Origin: Lamellibrachia columna
Taxonomy: Eukaryota; Annelida; Polychaeta; Sabellida; Siboglinidae
Direction: 5' to 3'
Length of the DNA stretch: 64,000 nucleotides
Assembly: GCA_963662155.1 (NCBI GenBank)
Contig: OY759265.1
Location: 62,209,524-62,273,523 of the forward strand
In this document: positions 52,850-64,000 of the stretch, one piece after another
Position numbering within the stretch: the first letter of the stretch is position 1
How the letters are laid out: each line of letters starts with the position of its first letter
Program-made: the position numbers and the translations under genes
Notes under the pieces: model-generated
Database searches by the model: none
Told to the model about the DNA's origin: nothing
The model's input: only the letters and a program-made list of their open reading frames with translations

Positions 52850-54480
52850 TATAATATCACAAGTTTTTTTAATGACGGTAGACCTAAATGGATCCTTCAG
52901 TTCAGTGTTTACCAGAGAGGAAATTAGTTCATTACCAGTTCCAGATGCTAAATTTCAGGAGGCTAAATTGGACTGTATAGGGCAATTACTTGTAACTCCA
53001 GAAATGGTAGCTAAGAAAATAAAGGCAATGAAGATTAATAAATCACCGGGGGGGGGGGTGAATGGAATTCTACCAAAACTACTAATGGAAACAGTAGAAC
53101 AAATTAGTGTACCACTTTCAAGAGGGTTCAACTTGTCAGTAAGAGTGAGTGGTTCCTTTTGAATGGAAAGAAGCAAACATCATACCATTATTTAAATTTT
53201 TTTATAGAAATAAGTCAGAGAATTACAGACCAGTGAGCTTAACATCAGTGATTTGTAAATCATTAGAAAGATTAATTAAAAACCATACGTTAGGCATAAA
53301 TTATAAATCCATCTCAACATGGATTCCTAAACGTGAGATCATGCTTAAGAAATAAGTTGTTTTTTGGAAGAAATCACTAAGTGGACAGACGAGGGATCAC
53401 CAGTAAATATTATCTACTTATATTTTCAGAAAGCTTTCGACAAAGTGCCACATCAAAGATTACTACTTAAATTAAAGCCCATGGTATTAGGATGGCGTAA
53501 TCAACTGGGTAGAAAAATGGCTGATTGACAGAAGACAGTGTGTTGTAGTATATGGGGAGGTTTCAAACTGGAAATCAGTTTTGAGCTGGGTACCTCAAGG
53601 ATCAGCATTAGGACCTTTATTATTATTAATATATATATCAATGACTTGGACGATAATATAACAGGCAAAAGACTGAAATTTGATGACACAAGTGTCTAGA
53701 ATGGTTAAAAATGATGGTGATAAACAACATTTAGAAAACGATCTAGACAAATTAGTTAATTGGCAGATGTTATTCAGTTTGGGGAAATGTAAATGCCTAC
53801 AAACAGGATGCAGGAACTTGGATGTAAACTATAAAATGGGAGATACAGTTCTAGATACTACTGTAAAAGAAAAGGACTTAGGAGCAACAATAAGTGCTGA
53901 TATGAAAGTTTCAGAACAGTGTAGGTAGTATTGCAGCTTCAAAGGGTAATAAAATTCTTGGGTTGATTACGAGAAATATAACATATAAGGAAAAAGAGCT
54001 AATTATACCTCCGTAAAAAGCAATAGTTAGGCCTCATTTAGAATACTGTATACAAGCTTGGAGACCATATTGTAAGAAGGGTATAGATATGTTTGAACGA
54101 ATACAGAGGAGAGCAACTAAAATGATTCCAGAACTGAGAGACCTTAGTTGTGAAAAACGCCTCAAAGAATGTGGTTTAACAACCCGAGACAAGGAGGTTA
54201 ACAGGAGATCAAATTTAAGTTTTTAAGATATTGAATGGGTATGAAAATATTTTTTTTTCATTCAAGAAAGATAGTAGAACCAGAGGACATGAGGTAACAT
54301 TAGTAAAGGATCAGTGAAGATTGGATATCAGGAAGTACATGGTCTCACAGAGGACTATAAACGAACGGAATAAATTATCTACAGATTGCGTAAATGGTAG
54401 CAGCATGAATACGTTTAAAAATAAGGTTGACACATATCTCAGGATGGCGGGTTAAACTGGCAGGTTGAACATAGATGAAA
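52850..54480 (+). mobile_element. Non-LTR retrotransposon, longest but mutated copy
   Basis: The plus strand shows in order: [67 protein letters not shown] (53220-53280), [10 protein letters not shown] (about 53425), KCKCLQTG (53785), [15 protein letters not shown], and MIPELRDLS (54120) to the coding end near 54455. Many frameshifts and stops. The catalytic FADD site is altered (KFDDT, about 53680). A poly-G run at 53049-53057 sits in the SPGxDGI motif. Confidence 0.9.
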
Positions 54481-54555
54481 AAATGTTGGACTCTCAATAA
54501 GCCAATGGCTTCCTTGCCCTGGGGATAAGGTTTTGGTTTTTGTAATGGTTCATTC

Positions 54556-54849
54556 CTAGTGACCAAATGAACAATAACAAAATGGTGGCTGAACAACTAT
54601 GTGTTGATTAGAATGTGTGGTGCTTTGCAGTCCCCCTGTAATGCAGCCCCCAATCTGACAATTAGAACCCCCATGGGCTGGCACTTGTATGATATAGCCA
54701 GAGTTTTGATGTATACATCTTAAAAATTCACCCTCATTTGTGGCCATGTGACAGCCACCATTTAGTTTAACATGAACAATGTCACAGGTATTTTTAAGAA
54801 TGTTACCGACACTTGGATGTATAGAATAGCATTGTCCACTGATAAACAA
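54556..54849 (-). other. Unrecognised Cys/His-rich open frame
   Basis: A 97-residue minus-strand frame contains NGGCHMATNEGEFLRCIHQN and GGSNCQIGGCITGGLQ, with balanced composition and several Cys and His residues, unlike the simple-sequence frames nearby. I do not recognise a family, and neighbouring frames do not extend it. It could be an exon or a transposon fragment. Confidence 0.25.
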
Positions 54850-56004
54850 ACATTAAAATTATTATAAAAAACTGAGTTGGGCCCCAGAGATCGGTATGAC
54901 TAAACTTTCCTTTATTACCCCTCTTACTTGTACGAGATCCATGGAAGGTGAATTATTTACGCCAAATGTCTTGTGAATTTGAAATGCTGTGTGATATATG
55001 GCGCCATGTAATGGATTTAGTTTGGGATACAGGATTAGGATTATAATGAGTTTGAGTCAGGAGAATGGGACTGTTGGCTTGAAAGGCCACGGTTCAGCTG
55101 TATGGGGTTCATTCTTAAGTTAGGCCCATTTGAGCCTAAATGTAAGCAAATAAAGACACAAACATGCATTATGAACAGATGTCAGTAAACATACCAATCT
55201 GGTCTGAATAAACTATCATTGTATTACATACACATATTTTATTATATTTTAGTACACTCTGTGGCAATCATTTGATAAATTATACAATTGACCAACAAAA
55301 CGACAAATGTCTGTCTGTTTTTGCATCTATCCCATGTGATATCATAATATGGTATAATATGGTATAATATGGTATAATATGGTATAACCACCTTTCAACC
55401 ATTCACAGGGCAAGAACTGCAACTGGAAAACTTGCTGTGATAATGATTAATAACAATACTAAAATCATATTATATTATATTGCTTTTATTAAACAACATC
55501 ATAGTCCTTTCATCATAAGTATGATGTGGACTATTTCTCAAGTGACATCATGCCTTATTGCAGAGTTTAATGTGTACCAATGAGATCAGGGTGCGGGGGT
55601 CGCTCATGCATTAATAACCTGTCACATGTGTTTGCTATTCAACCCAAAAAAGGCCCATTTCTATTCTCTGAGTCAGCTAAAAGTGCTTTAAGAATTTTTT
55701 GCTGTTTCATTTTGTATCAACTCATGCACACAAACTCCTTTACTGTCGGCACTCTGCAAATATTTCAGCAGCACTTATTCTTTCTACACCAGACTATTTG
55801 TGGTACATCACAGTGGCCGACTACCCTTCAAGCAACTGGCATACCATCATGGCGGCATAGCATTGTTGTTGCATGCCTTTTTCCACATCCTTGAAAAACA
55901 TGAAGGTAGAAGTGTGATTTCAGCCTACCAATATTGGGGCTCCAGCTAGACCTGGCATGCATTAAATATATGCAGACTATAAATCTTTTCCTTGTTTTCT
56001 TTTA
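54850..56004. other. Spacer with a 10-bp repeat
   Basis: A 'ggtataatat' tandem of about four units lies at 55345-55387. No other feature recognised. Confidence 0.5.
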
Positions 56005-57405
56005 TTATTAGGGTGTTACCTCATGGTGGGGGATACTTTTATTATTAGGGTGTTACCTCATGGTGGGGGATACTTTTATTATTAGGGTGTTACCTCATGG
56101 AGGGGGATACTTTTATTATTAGGGTGTTACCTCACGGTGGGGGATACTTTTATTATTAGGGTGTTACCTCATGGTGGGGGATACTTTTATTATTAGGGTG
56201 TTACCTCATGGTGGGGGATACTTTTATTATTAGGGTGTTACCTCATGGTGGGGGATACTTTTATTATTAGGGTGTTACCTCATGGAGGGGGATACTTTTA
56301 TTATTAGGGTGTTACCTCACGGTGGGGGATACTTTTATTATTAGGGTGTTACCTCATGGTGGGGGATACTTTTATTATTAGGGTGTTACCTCATGGTAGG
56401 GGATACTTTTATTATTAGGGTGTTACCTCACGGTGGAGGATACTTTTATTATTAGGGTGTTACCTCATGGTGGGGGATACTTTTATTATTAGGGTGTTAC
56501 CTCATGGTGGGGATACTTTTATTATTAGGGTGTTACCTCACGGTGGGGGATACTTTTATTATTAGGGTGTTACCTCATGGTGGGGGATACTTTTATTATT
56601 AGGGTGTTACCTCACGGTGGGGGATACTTTTATTATTAGGGTGTTACCTCATGGTGGGGGATACTTTTATTATTAGGGTGTTACCTCACGGTGGGGGATA
56701 CTTTTATTATTAGGGTGTTACCTCATGGAGGGGGATACTTTTATTATTAGGGTGTTACCTCACGGTGGGGGATACTTTTATTATTAGGGTGTTACCTCAT
56801 GGTGGGGGATACTTTTATTATTAGGGTGTTACCTCACGGTGGGGGATACTTTTATTATTAGGGTGTTACCTCATGGTGGGGGATACTTTTATTATTAGGG
56901 TGTTACCTCACGGTGGGGGATACTTTTATTATTAGGGTGTTACCTCATGGTGGGGGATACTTTTATTATTAGGGTGTTACCTCACGGTGGGGGATACTTT
57001 TATTATTAGGGTGTTACCTCATGGTGGGGGATACTTTTATTATTAGGGTGTTACCTCATGGTGGGGATACTTTTATTATTAGGGTGTTTCCTCATGGTGG
57101 GGGATACTTTTATTATTAGGGTGTTACCTCATGGTGGGGGATACTTTTATTATTAGGGTGTTACCTCATGGTGGGGATACTTTTTATTATTAGGGTGTTA
57201 CCTCATGGTGGGGGATACTTTTATTATTAGGGTGTTATCTCATTTTGGGGGATACTTTTATTAATAGGGTGTTACCTCATGGTGGGGGATACTTTTATTA
57301 TTAGGGTGTTACCTCATGGTGGGGGATACTTTTATTATTAGGGTGTTACCTCATGGTGGGGGATACTTTTATTATTAGGGTGTTACCTCATGGTGGGGGA
57401 TACTT
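56005..57405 (+). repeat. 37-bp minisatellite, about 38 units
   Basis: Units 'agggtgttacctcatggtgg' plus 'gggatacttttattatt'. CATGG and CACGG variants alternate almost regularly over 56500-57000, a two-unit higher-order period. Confidence 0.95.
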
Positions 57406-57889
57406 TTAACATGTAGACCATCATCTACCTGTTCTTTTGCTTTTAACCATGTGTTCAATGATATCACCCTAATGGGGTTAGTTTGAAACACTCATACATC
57501 TTTTTTAAATACTTCATTCACAAGCATTAATTTGAGACAATTAATTTATCCTCATTTTATGATAACACAAGTAGCCAGCAATTCATCACGCTACACATTT
57601 GTACTTTAATTTTGAAATGTAATTTCCTTATAATTAGTCTGACTTTTCAGTGCAACAGATTACATTGTGAGCGCAGTATACTCTTTTGAAGTTTGCATCA
57701 GATATGAATGATTTTCTACATGAATGTTATGAATACAGATACTTTATGAGGAGCACTATTGCAAAGTGGCCCAGGGTAAAGGCTACATAAAGGGTAAACA
57801 CTTTGAATCACCAACACTTATACATCAAAGCAATAACTACCACACCGATTTCAATGGTGAAACTGACAATCTTTAACAACATTTAACTA

Positions 57890-59510
57890 GACAAGATTTA
57901 ACCAGATTGCCATCCCAAACAACAAGTTCCAGATGGCAAGTGGACAAAGAAGCCATTGGCTTATCGAGAGTCTAACAATTTTCTCATCTATGTGTAGCCT
58001 GCCCTTATCAAATATCTGTCAATTTTATTTTTAGACATATTCACACTACCCGATACTAGCATTAATACAATCATTTGGCAGTTTGTTCCATTCATTTATC
58101 ACCCTCTGTGAGCACTTTCCCATGTCCAACCTACACTGCTCCTTAACTAATGCTGCTTTGTGTCCTCTGGTTCTACTGCCTTCTTTAAGTTTGAAGAACA
58201 TATTCCTATCAACATCCTCATAACCGTTCACTATTTTAAACACTTCTATTTGGTCTCTTCTTAGTCTCCTGGTCTCAAGTATTGTCAAACCAAATTGTAA
58301 TAAGTGACTTTCGTAACTAAGGTCTCTCAATTCTGGAATCATTTTAGTTGCTCTTCGTTGTATTCTTTCTAGCTTGTCTATGTCCTTTTTATGATACGGC
58401 CTCCATGCTTGAATACAATATTCCAAATGTGGTCTAACAATTGCTTTGTACAGGCGTACAATTAGCTGTTTCTCCTGATACATGATAGTTCTCCTAATTA
58501 GCCCTAGAATTTGATTTCCTTTCGAAGCAGCAATCCCACATTGCTCTGAAACTTTCATGTCAGCACTAAATGTTACACCTAAGTCCTTTTCTTGTGTGGT
58601 TCTACCTAGTACAGCATATTCTTCGTCCATGTTTCCATGTTCTACTGTGTATACATTTACACTTCCCAAAATTTAATAACATTTGCCATTTTTTTTCCTA
58701 ATTTATCTAGATCATCCTGTAAACTTTGTTTATCTGTATCATTTGTAACTGAATACTTTTGTGTCATCTGCAAATTTGAGTACTTTGCTAGATATGTCAT
58801 CTTCTAAATCATTTAAATATATTAAAAACAGCATAGGGCCAAATACTGATCCCTGTGGTACCCCACTCAAAAACGATTTCCAGTTTGAAATCTCACCGTC
58901 TACTATTACTCTCTGTCTTCTGTGTGTAAGCCACTTTTCTATCCAGTTGATTACATCATTACCTATACCATGGGCTTTTAGTTTAAGTCACAATCTTTGG
59001 TGTGGCACTTTATCAAAAGGTTTCTGTGTGAAGTAGACAACATCCACTGGTGACCCGTCATCTACCCACTTTGTAATTTCTTCAAAAAAACATAAGAGAT
59101 TGGTTAGACATGACCTTGCTTTTAGGAACCCATGTTGAGATGTATTTATTAAATTATGTTTTACAAGGAATTCCACCATGTGGTCTATAATTAATGTTTC
59201 GAGCAATTTACATACAACTGATGTTAAACTCACTGGTCTGTAATTTTCTGGCTTGTTCCTCGATCCCTTCTTAAATAGCGGCGTAGTGTTTGCTTCTTTC
59301 CACTTCTGAAGGAACTATTCCTTTTTTAGCAAGTGGTGTACTAATTTGCTCAACAATTTCCTTAAGCAGTTTTGGTGGTATCCCATCAACTCCAGGTGAG
59401 TTATTATCTTTCATCTTCTTAATTTTGTTTGCTATCATTTCAGGAGTTACAAATAACTGCCCTAAATGTTCTGATTTATTGCTCTCAAGCACCCCTTCAT
59501 TCATCATATT
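57890..59510 (-). mobile_element. Non-LTR retrotransposon copy
   Basis: Minus-strand pieces: 59507-59271 (KMKDNNSPGVDGIPPKLLKE), 59233-58988 ([40 protein letters not shown]), then 58669-58046 (KEKDLG-type region, [32 protein letters not shown]). It has the family 3' end at 57893-57970. Closer to the 15.2-kb copy than to the 5.3-kb copy (both have [20 protein letters not shown]), so at least two subfamilies are present. Confidence 0.9.
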
Positions 59511-60240
59511 TTATGTAAACATGCAAACAACATTGCAGCATTTGGTAGGTTTTACATGTCATGTAAGCCATATGTCAGCGTCAGACAAATTGGATGACTA
59601 TGAGTCAGGGTTGGCAAAAATATGAATATTGACCAGGCCAGTGGTCGATCCTGATTAAAGCCGTCTTTTGCTGGTCGATACTGGTCAATTAAAAAACTTG
59701 TGAAAGCATTGGAAGAAAGTGAAATAATACAAGATATTTGCAAAACAGAAAACAACCAGTCCTTGTCTGACCATCAACGGGTTCACCATATGTAACAGTG
59801 ACCAATGTCCTTCAGACCAGGTTCTATGTACCACACAGTTACCAGGTGATAATTGCAATTATCAGCCAAGTGCTATGCTGCTAGCTGAGAGTTCAAATGT
59901 TAAACAAAGAAATGCAGCCCTTATGTTGTCCAGTGGTAAATCCTTTTGTATTTAGATTACCCTTGTTGTGTAAGAACATTTGGATTATACTTGTTGTGTA
60001 AGAATATCTAGATTAAGAACATTTGGATTACACTTGTTGAGTAAGAACATTTGGATTACACTTGTTGTGTAAGAAAGAACATCTGGATTAAGAACATTTG
60101 AATTAAACATCTATGTAATGTATTTGATTGTATGTACGAAACAAATAAAAGTAAAAAATTTCATGGTATGTTTATGTTGTGCATATGCCACTGCTTAAAA
60201 AAATATGCTATTGTAGACGAGGCGCCGCCCTTCAAACATA
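59511..60240. other. Spacer with an irregular 28-bp repeat
   Basis: At 59945-60100 'agaacatttggattacactt' units recur about five times with gaps. No gene seen. Confidence 0.5.
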
Positions 60241-61515
60241 GACTAGGACAGCACACAGGATGATCTTACCCCACAGTCAAGCCATGAGGCGCTGGCCCTT
60301 CACACATACACTATTGGTCTGGACAGCACACATGATGATCTTACCTCACAGTCAAGCCATGCAGCGCTGGCTCATCCCACATACACTATTGGTCTGGACA
60401 GCACACAGGATGATCTTACCTCACAGTCAAGCCATGAGGCGCCGGCCCTTCACACATACACTATTGGTCTGGACAGCACACACGATGATCTTACCTCACA
60501 GTCAAGCCATGAAGCGCCGGCCCTTCACACATACACTATTGGTCTGGACAGCACACAGGATGATCTTACCTCACAGTCAAGCCATGAGGTGCAGGCCCTT
60601 CACACATACACTATTGGTCTGGACAGCACACAGGATGATCTTACCTCACAGTCAAGCCATGAGGCGCCGGCCCTTCACACATACACTATTGGTCTGGACA
60701 GCACACAGGATGATCTTACCTCACAGTCAAGCCATGCAGCGCTGGCTCATCCCACATACACTATTGGTCTGGACAGCACACAGGATGATCTTACCTCACA
60801 GTCAAGCCATGAGGCGCTGGCCCTTCACACATACACTATTGGTCTGGACAGCACACATGATGATCTTACCTCACAGTCAAGCCATGCAGCGCTGGCTCAT
60901 CCCACATACACTATTGGTCTGGACAGCACACAGGATGATCTTACCTCACAGTCAAGCCATGAGGCGCCGGCCCTTCACACATACACTATTGGTCTGGACA
61001 GCACACACGATGATCTTACCTCACAGTCAAGCCATGAAGCGCCGGCCCTTCACACATACACTATTGGTCTGGACAGCACACAGGATGATCTTACCTCACA
61101 GTCAAGCCATGAGGCGCCGGCCCTTCACACATACACTATTGGTCTGGACAGCACACAGGATGATCTTACCTCACAGTCAAGCCATGAGGCGCCGGCCCTT
61201 CACACATACACTATTGGTCTGGACAGCACACAGGATGATCTTACCTCACAGTCAAGCCATGAGGCGCCGGCCCTTCACACATACACTATTGGTCTGGACA
61301 GCACACAGGATGATCTTACCTCACAGTCAAGCCATGAGGCGCCGGCCCTTCACACATACACTATTGGTCTGGACAGCACACAGGATGATCTTACCTCACA
61401 GTCAAGCCATGAGGCGCCGGCCCTTCACACATACATTATTGGTCTGGACAGCACACAGGATGATCTTACCTCACAGTCAAGCCATGAGGTGCCGGCCCTT
61501 CACACATACAGATGG
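60241..61515 (+). repeat. 75-bp minisatellite, 17 units
   Basis: Very homogeneous units with 'gatgatcttacctcacagtc' and 'cactattggtctggacagca'. The length is a multiple of three, so two plus-strand frames of 433 and 356 residues stay open as 25-residue repeats. Variants (GCAGCGCTGGCTCATC, CACGATG) recur in blocks. Confidence 0.95.
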
Positions 61516-61869
61516 AGGCTTAATGTTGTTGTCCTTCTGCACAGTTCCGACTATGATGTGATTATCAGGAAAATAAGATGCACTGCGAACGTTAAAGGGG
61601 CAAGCTATATGCATGAATGTGCACTGCTATTACATAGACATACTGGAAACATGAAGTGATATAGTACTGCCACGCATGAAGTGATAGAATATGGCCACGT
61701 GAAGTGACAGAGTATTGCCATGCCCCAATAACTTGTTGCTGTGTACTGAGTCCTGCAACGCCTTCTAAACCAACATGGAGCAGCAGTCACACAGACTACT
61801 CAGGGGAAGTGCTTGTGCTATGAAGTATGAACTATTAAGTGATGACACAGTAGTTGCAAAGTTAAAAAG
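61516..61869. other. Spacer, short 'gaagtgatagaatat' repeats
   Basis: At 61650-61720 three loose units of 'catgaagtgatagaatattg' type. Otherwise nothing recognised. Confidence 0.45.
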
Positions 61870-61889
61870 CTCTGTACCCATGTGATCTA

Positions 61890-62450
61890 GTGGACAAGAT
61901 CGATTCATTAAACGCATACATCGAAAATCTGATCAAACAGGTAAAGGCAAAGGACATACGTATCGTTGAGCTAGAGAAGAAGATACATGCTCTCGAAGAA
62001 AGCAGCGACAACCTAGAACAATACACCCATCTGCACAACTTACAAATTCATGGGGTTCCTGAGACAGGCGAGGACACCGGCGCCACAGTACTGGCAGTGA
62101 TTAACGATAAGATGGGTGTCGTCCCTCCACTCTCACTGCACGACCCAGAGAGGAGCCACCGCTTAGGTGGAAAGCGTACCGGCAGTTGACCCATCATCAT
62201 CAGATTTCGAATTGAATGAATTCGGGATAACATTTATCTCGCTCGGTTTATATTAAAGTAACATAACACCCAACAATGAAAAGCATAAATTTGCCTGAAC
62301 GAGTGTGACGATTGAAACTGGCGTTCAAAACGAAGAAGCTAAAGAAGCTGGTGGACTGTTGGACATTCAATGGGAAAGTCATGATGAAGGACCTGGCAAA
62401 TATTAAGGTAAACAAAATAATATCCGATGACGACCTTCATCTATATTAAG
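61890..62450 (+). mobile_element. Non-LTR retrotransposon ORF1 fragment
   Basis: The frame from 61890 has a coiled coil (KDIRIVELEKKIHALEESSD) followed by NLEQYTHLHNLQIHGVPETG and RSHRLGGKR, the usual layout of an L1-type ORF1 RNA-binding protein. After a frameshift at about 62185, PIIIRFRIE and then VDCWTFNGKVMMKDL and SDDDL continue the C-terminal domain. It starts mid-gene and is not functional. Confidence 0.8.
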
Positions 62451-62999
62451 ACAATAACACTTTAGCTGATGCAGTGTTTTCTTATACAATAACATATGGC
62501 TGTATACCAGTGACCATTGACTGATTCATTGTCCCACTAGGCATTACATGATCAAGAAGTCACCACATGGACTGCTCAGTTTAGCCCACTGGGGGTTTTA
62601 GTTGCAGTGGAATAGCAATTTTGGTATTGTGCAACATAGAATCAAGTATTGTGCAACACAGTACCTGGTTTACAACTGTCATAAATGGCCCACTAGGCAA
62701 TTACTCAGTCAAGGGTCCCCACATACCAGAAGGCCTGCTCTGATTGAGCCTGCCTGGTGGCTTTGGAGCAGAGGACCAGAAATTTTGGTATTGCACAATA
62801 CAGGATCTGGTTGGTTACTGTCATAAATGGCCTGCACATGAGCACGCATGCACGTATTTGACTGTGTTGCTAATACATTATTTGTTTCATTGCAAAACTG
62901 CAATGCAGTTGACTGAGCTGCTTATACATTATTCGTTTTACTGCAGTGTATTTATTTATTTATTATAATTTTTTTTAGCGCATTGCTTATACATTATAG
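62451..62999. other. Spacer with a diverged direct duplication
   Basis: Two copies of about 170 bp (near 62620-62690 and 62780-62835) share 'ttttggtattg', 'aactgtcataaatggcc' and related blocks. No gene seen. Confidence 0.4.
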
Positions 63000-64000
63000 T
63001 ATACCACTTGGAAGTGTTCAACTTGTCATTAAAAGAGGGAGTTGTTCCTTTTGAATGGAAAGAAGAAAACATCATACCATTATTTAAAAAGTGTTTGAGA
63101 AATGATTAAGAGAATTACAGACCAGTGAGTTTGACGTCAGTGATTTGTAAAGTATCAGAAAGGTTAGTTAAAGACCATGTGGTGGACTTCTTTGTTAGAC
63201 ATAAATTATTAAATTCTTCTCAACATGGATTCCTAAAAGCGAGGTCATGCTTAACAAATATGTTATGTTTTTTGGAACAAATCACCAAGCGGATAGACGA
63301 GGGATCGCCAGTAGATATTGTCTACTTAGATTTTCAGAAAGCTTTTGACAAAGTACCACATCAAAGATTACTACTTAAATTAAAAGCCCATGGTATCAAG
63401 GATCGCATAATTGACTGGATAGAACAATGGCTGACTGACAGAAGACAGCGAGTTGTAGTAGATGGAGAAGTTTCAAACTGGAAATCAGTTTTGAGTGGGG
63501 TACCACAAGGATCAGTATTAGGACTTTTATTATTCTTAATATATATCAATGACTTGGATGACAATATAACAAGTAACGTACTGAAATTTGCGGATGGCAC
63601 AAAAGTGTTTAGAAAGGTTAATACTGATAAACAACATTTACAAAACGATCTAGACAGATTAGTAAAATGGTCTGAGAAATGGCAGATGCTGTTAAATTTC
63701 GGGAAATGTAAATGCCTACATACAGTACATGGGAACTTGGATGAAAACTATAAAATGGGAGATACTGTTCTGGGTACTACTGTAAAAGAAAAGGACTTTG
63801 GAGTTACAATAAATACTGATATAAAAGTTTCAGAGCAGTCTGGTATTGCAGCTTCAAAGGATAATCAAATTGTATATTCTTAATAACTATCAATGAGTAG
63901 AAAGATGATACAACAAACAAAGCACTACAATTTGCAGATGACAAGTTACGGCAATGGGGATAATAATAAAAAAATTAGTCAAGTAATCTGAAAAATGGCA
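63000..64000 (+). mobile_element. Non-LTR retrotransposon RT fragment, rearranged at its 3' side
   Basis: The frame 63125-63883 carries [80 protein letters not shown] and KFADGTK, where FADD has become FADG, so the catalytic aspartate is lost. After SKDNQIV the frame stops, and from 63925 a second RT piece (ALQFADD) begins, showing an internal jump. The element may continue beyond the window. Confidence 0.9.

Noticed and set aside
60260..61659. Long plus-strand open frames of 433 and 356 residues
   Set aside because: Both are read from the same 75-bp array in different frames, so openness is due to unit length.

Overview
The window is nuclear DNA from an animal, most likely an invertebrate: spliced genes with GT-AG introns, vertebrate-like exon structure, many degraded non-LTR retrotransposons, and an exceptional load of minisatellites (more than 20 unrelated arrays, together roughly a quarter of the 64 kb). 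The sequence alone does not fix the phylum.

Three protein-coding genes can be rebuilt exon by exon with continuous reading frames. (1) STK11/LKB1 kinase, plus strand, 511-9413, eight exons, 5' end (N-lobe exon) missing to the left. (2) ASNSD1, an asparagine-synthetase/glutamine-amidotransferase-like protein, minus strand, from 49319 down to 13980, eleven exons covering 857 residues; the first coding exon was not found. It lies tail-to-tail with STK11. (3) A hippocalcin/neurocalcin-type neuronal calcium sensor, plus strand, 45010-48642, 189 residues in two coding exons, nested inside the 14.7-kb ASNSD1 intron between 34386 and 49115. No pathway links the three genes; the relation is one of layout.

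The rest is repeats. 5.3-6.7 kb, 15.2-16.7, 17.7-18.4, 29.6-29.9, 40.4-40.6, 48.06-48.4, 52.85-54.5, 57.9-59.5 and 63.0-64.0 hold pieces of one non-LTR (CR1/Jockey-type) retrotransposon lineage; 61.9-62.45 holds an ORF1-type fragment. 20.46-23.39 kb is a hAT-like DNA transposon with inverted ends and a decayed BED-finger exon, apparently with another element nested in it. 41.4-42.3 kb is a Penelope-like element piece with an internal inversion. 28.3-28.65 kb is a frameshifted THAP-domain relic. 27.2-27.55 and 47.4-47.6 kb are copies of a SINE with a tRNA-like head. The most unusual signals are minisatellites that have copied gene parts: a 45-bp array repeats an ASNSD1 splice acceptor plus the start of its exon, a 33-bp array lies in frame beside the ASNSD1 ATP-binding loop, and a long 38-bp array occupies the probable ASNSD1 3' UTR. 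Two consecutive ASNSD1 introns also appear to use GC donors.
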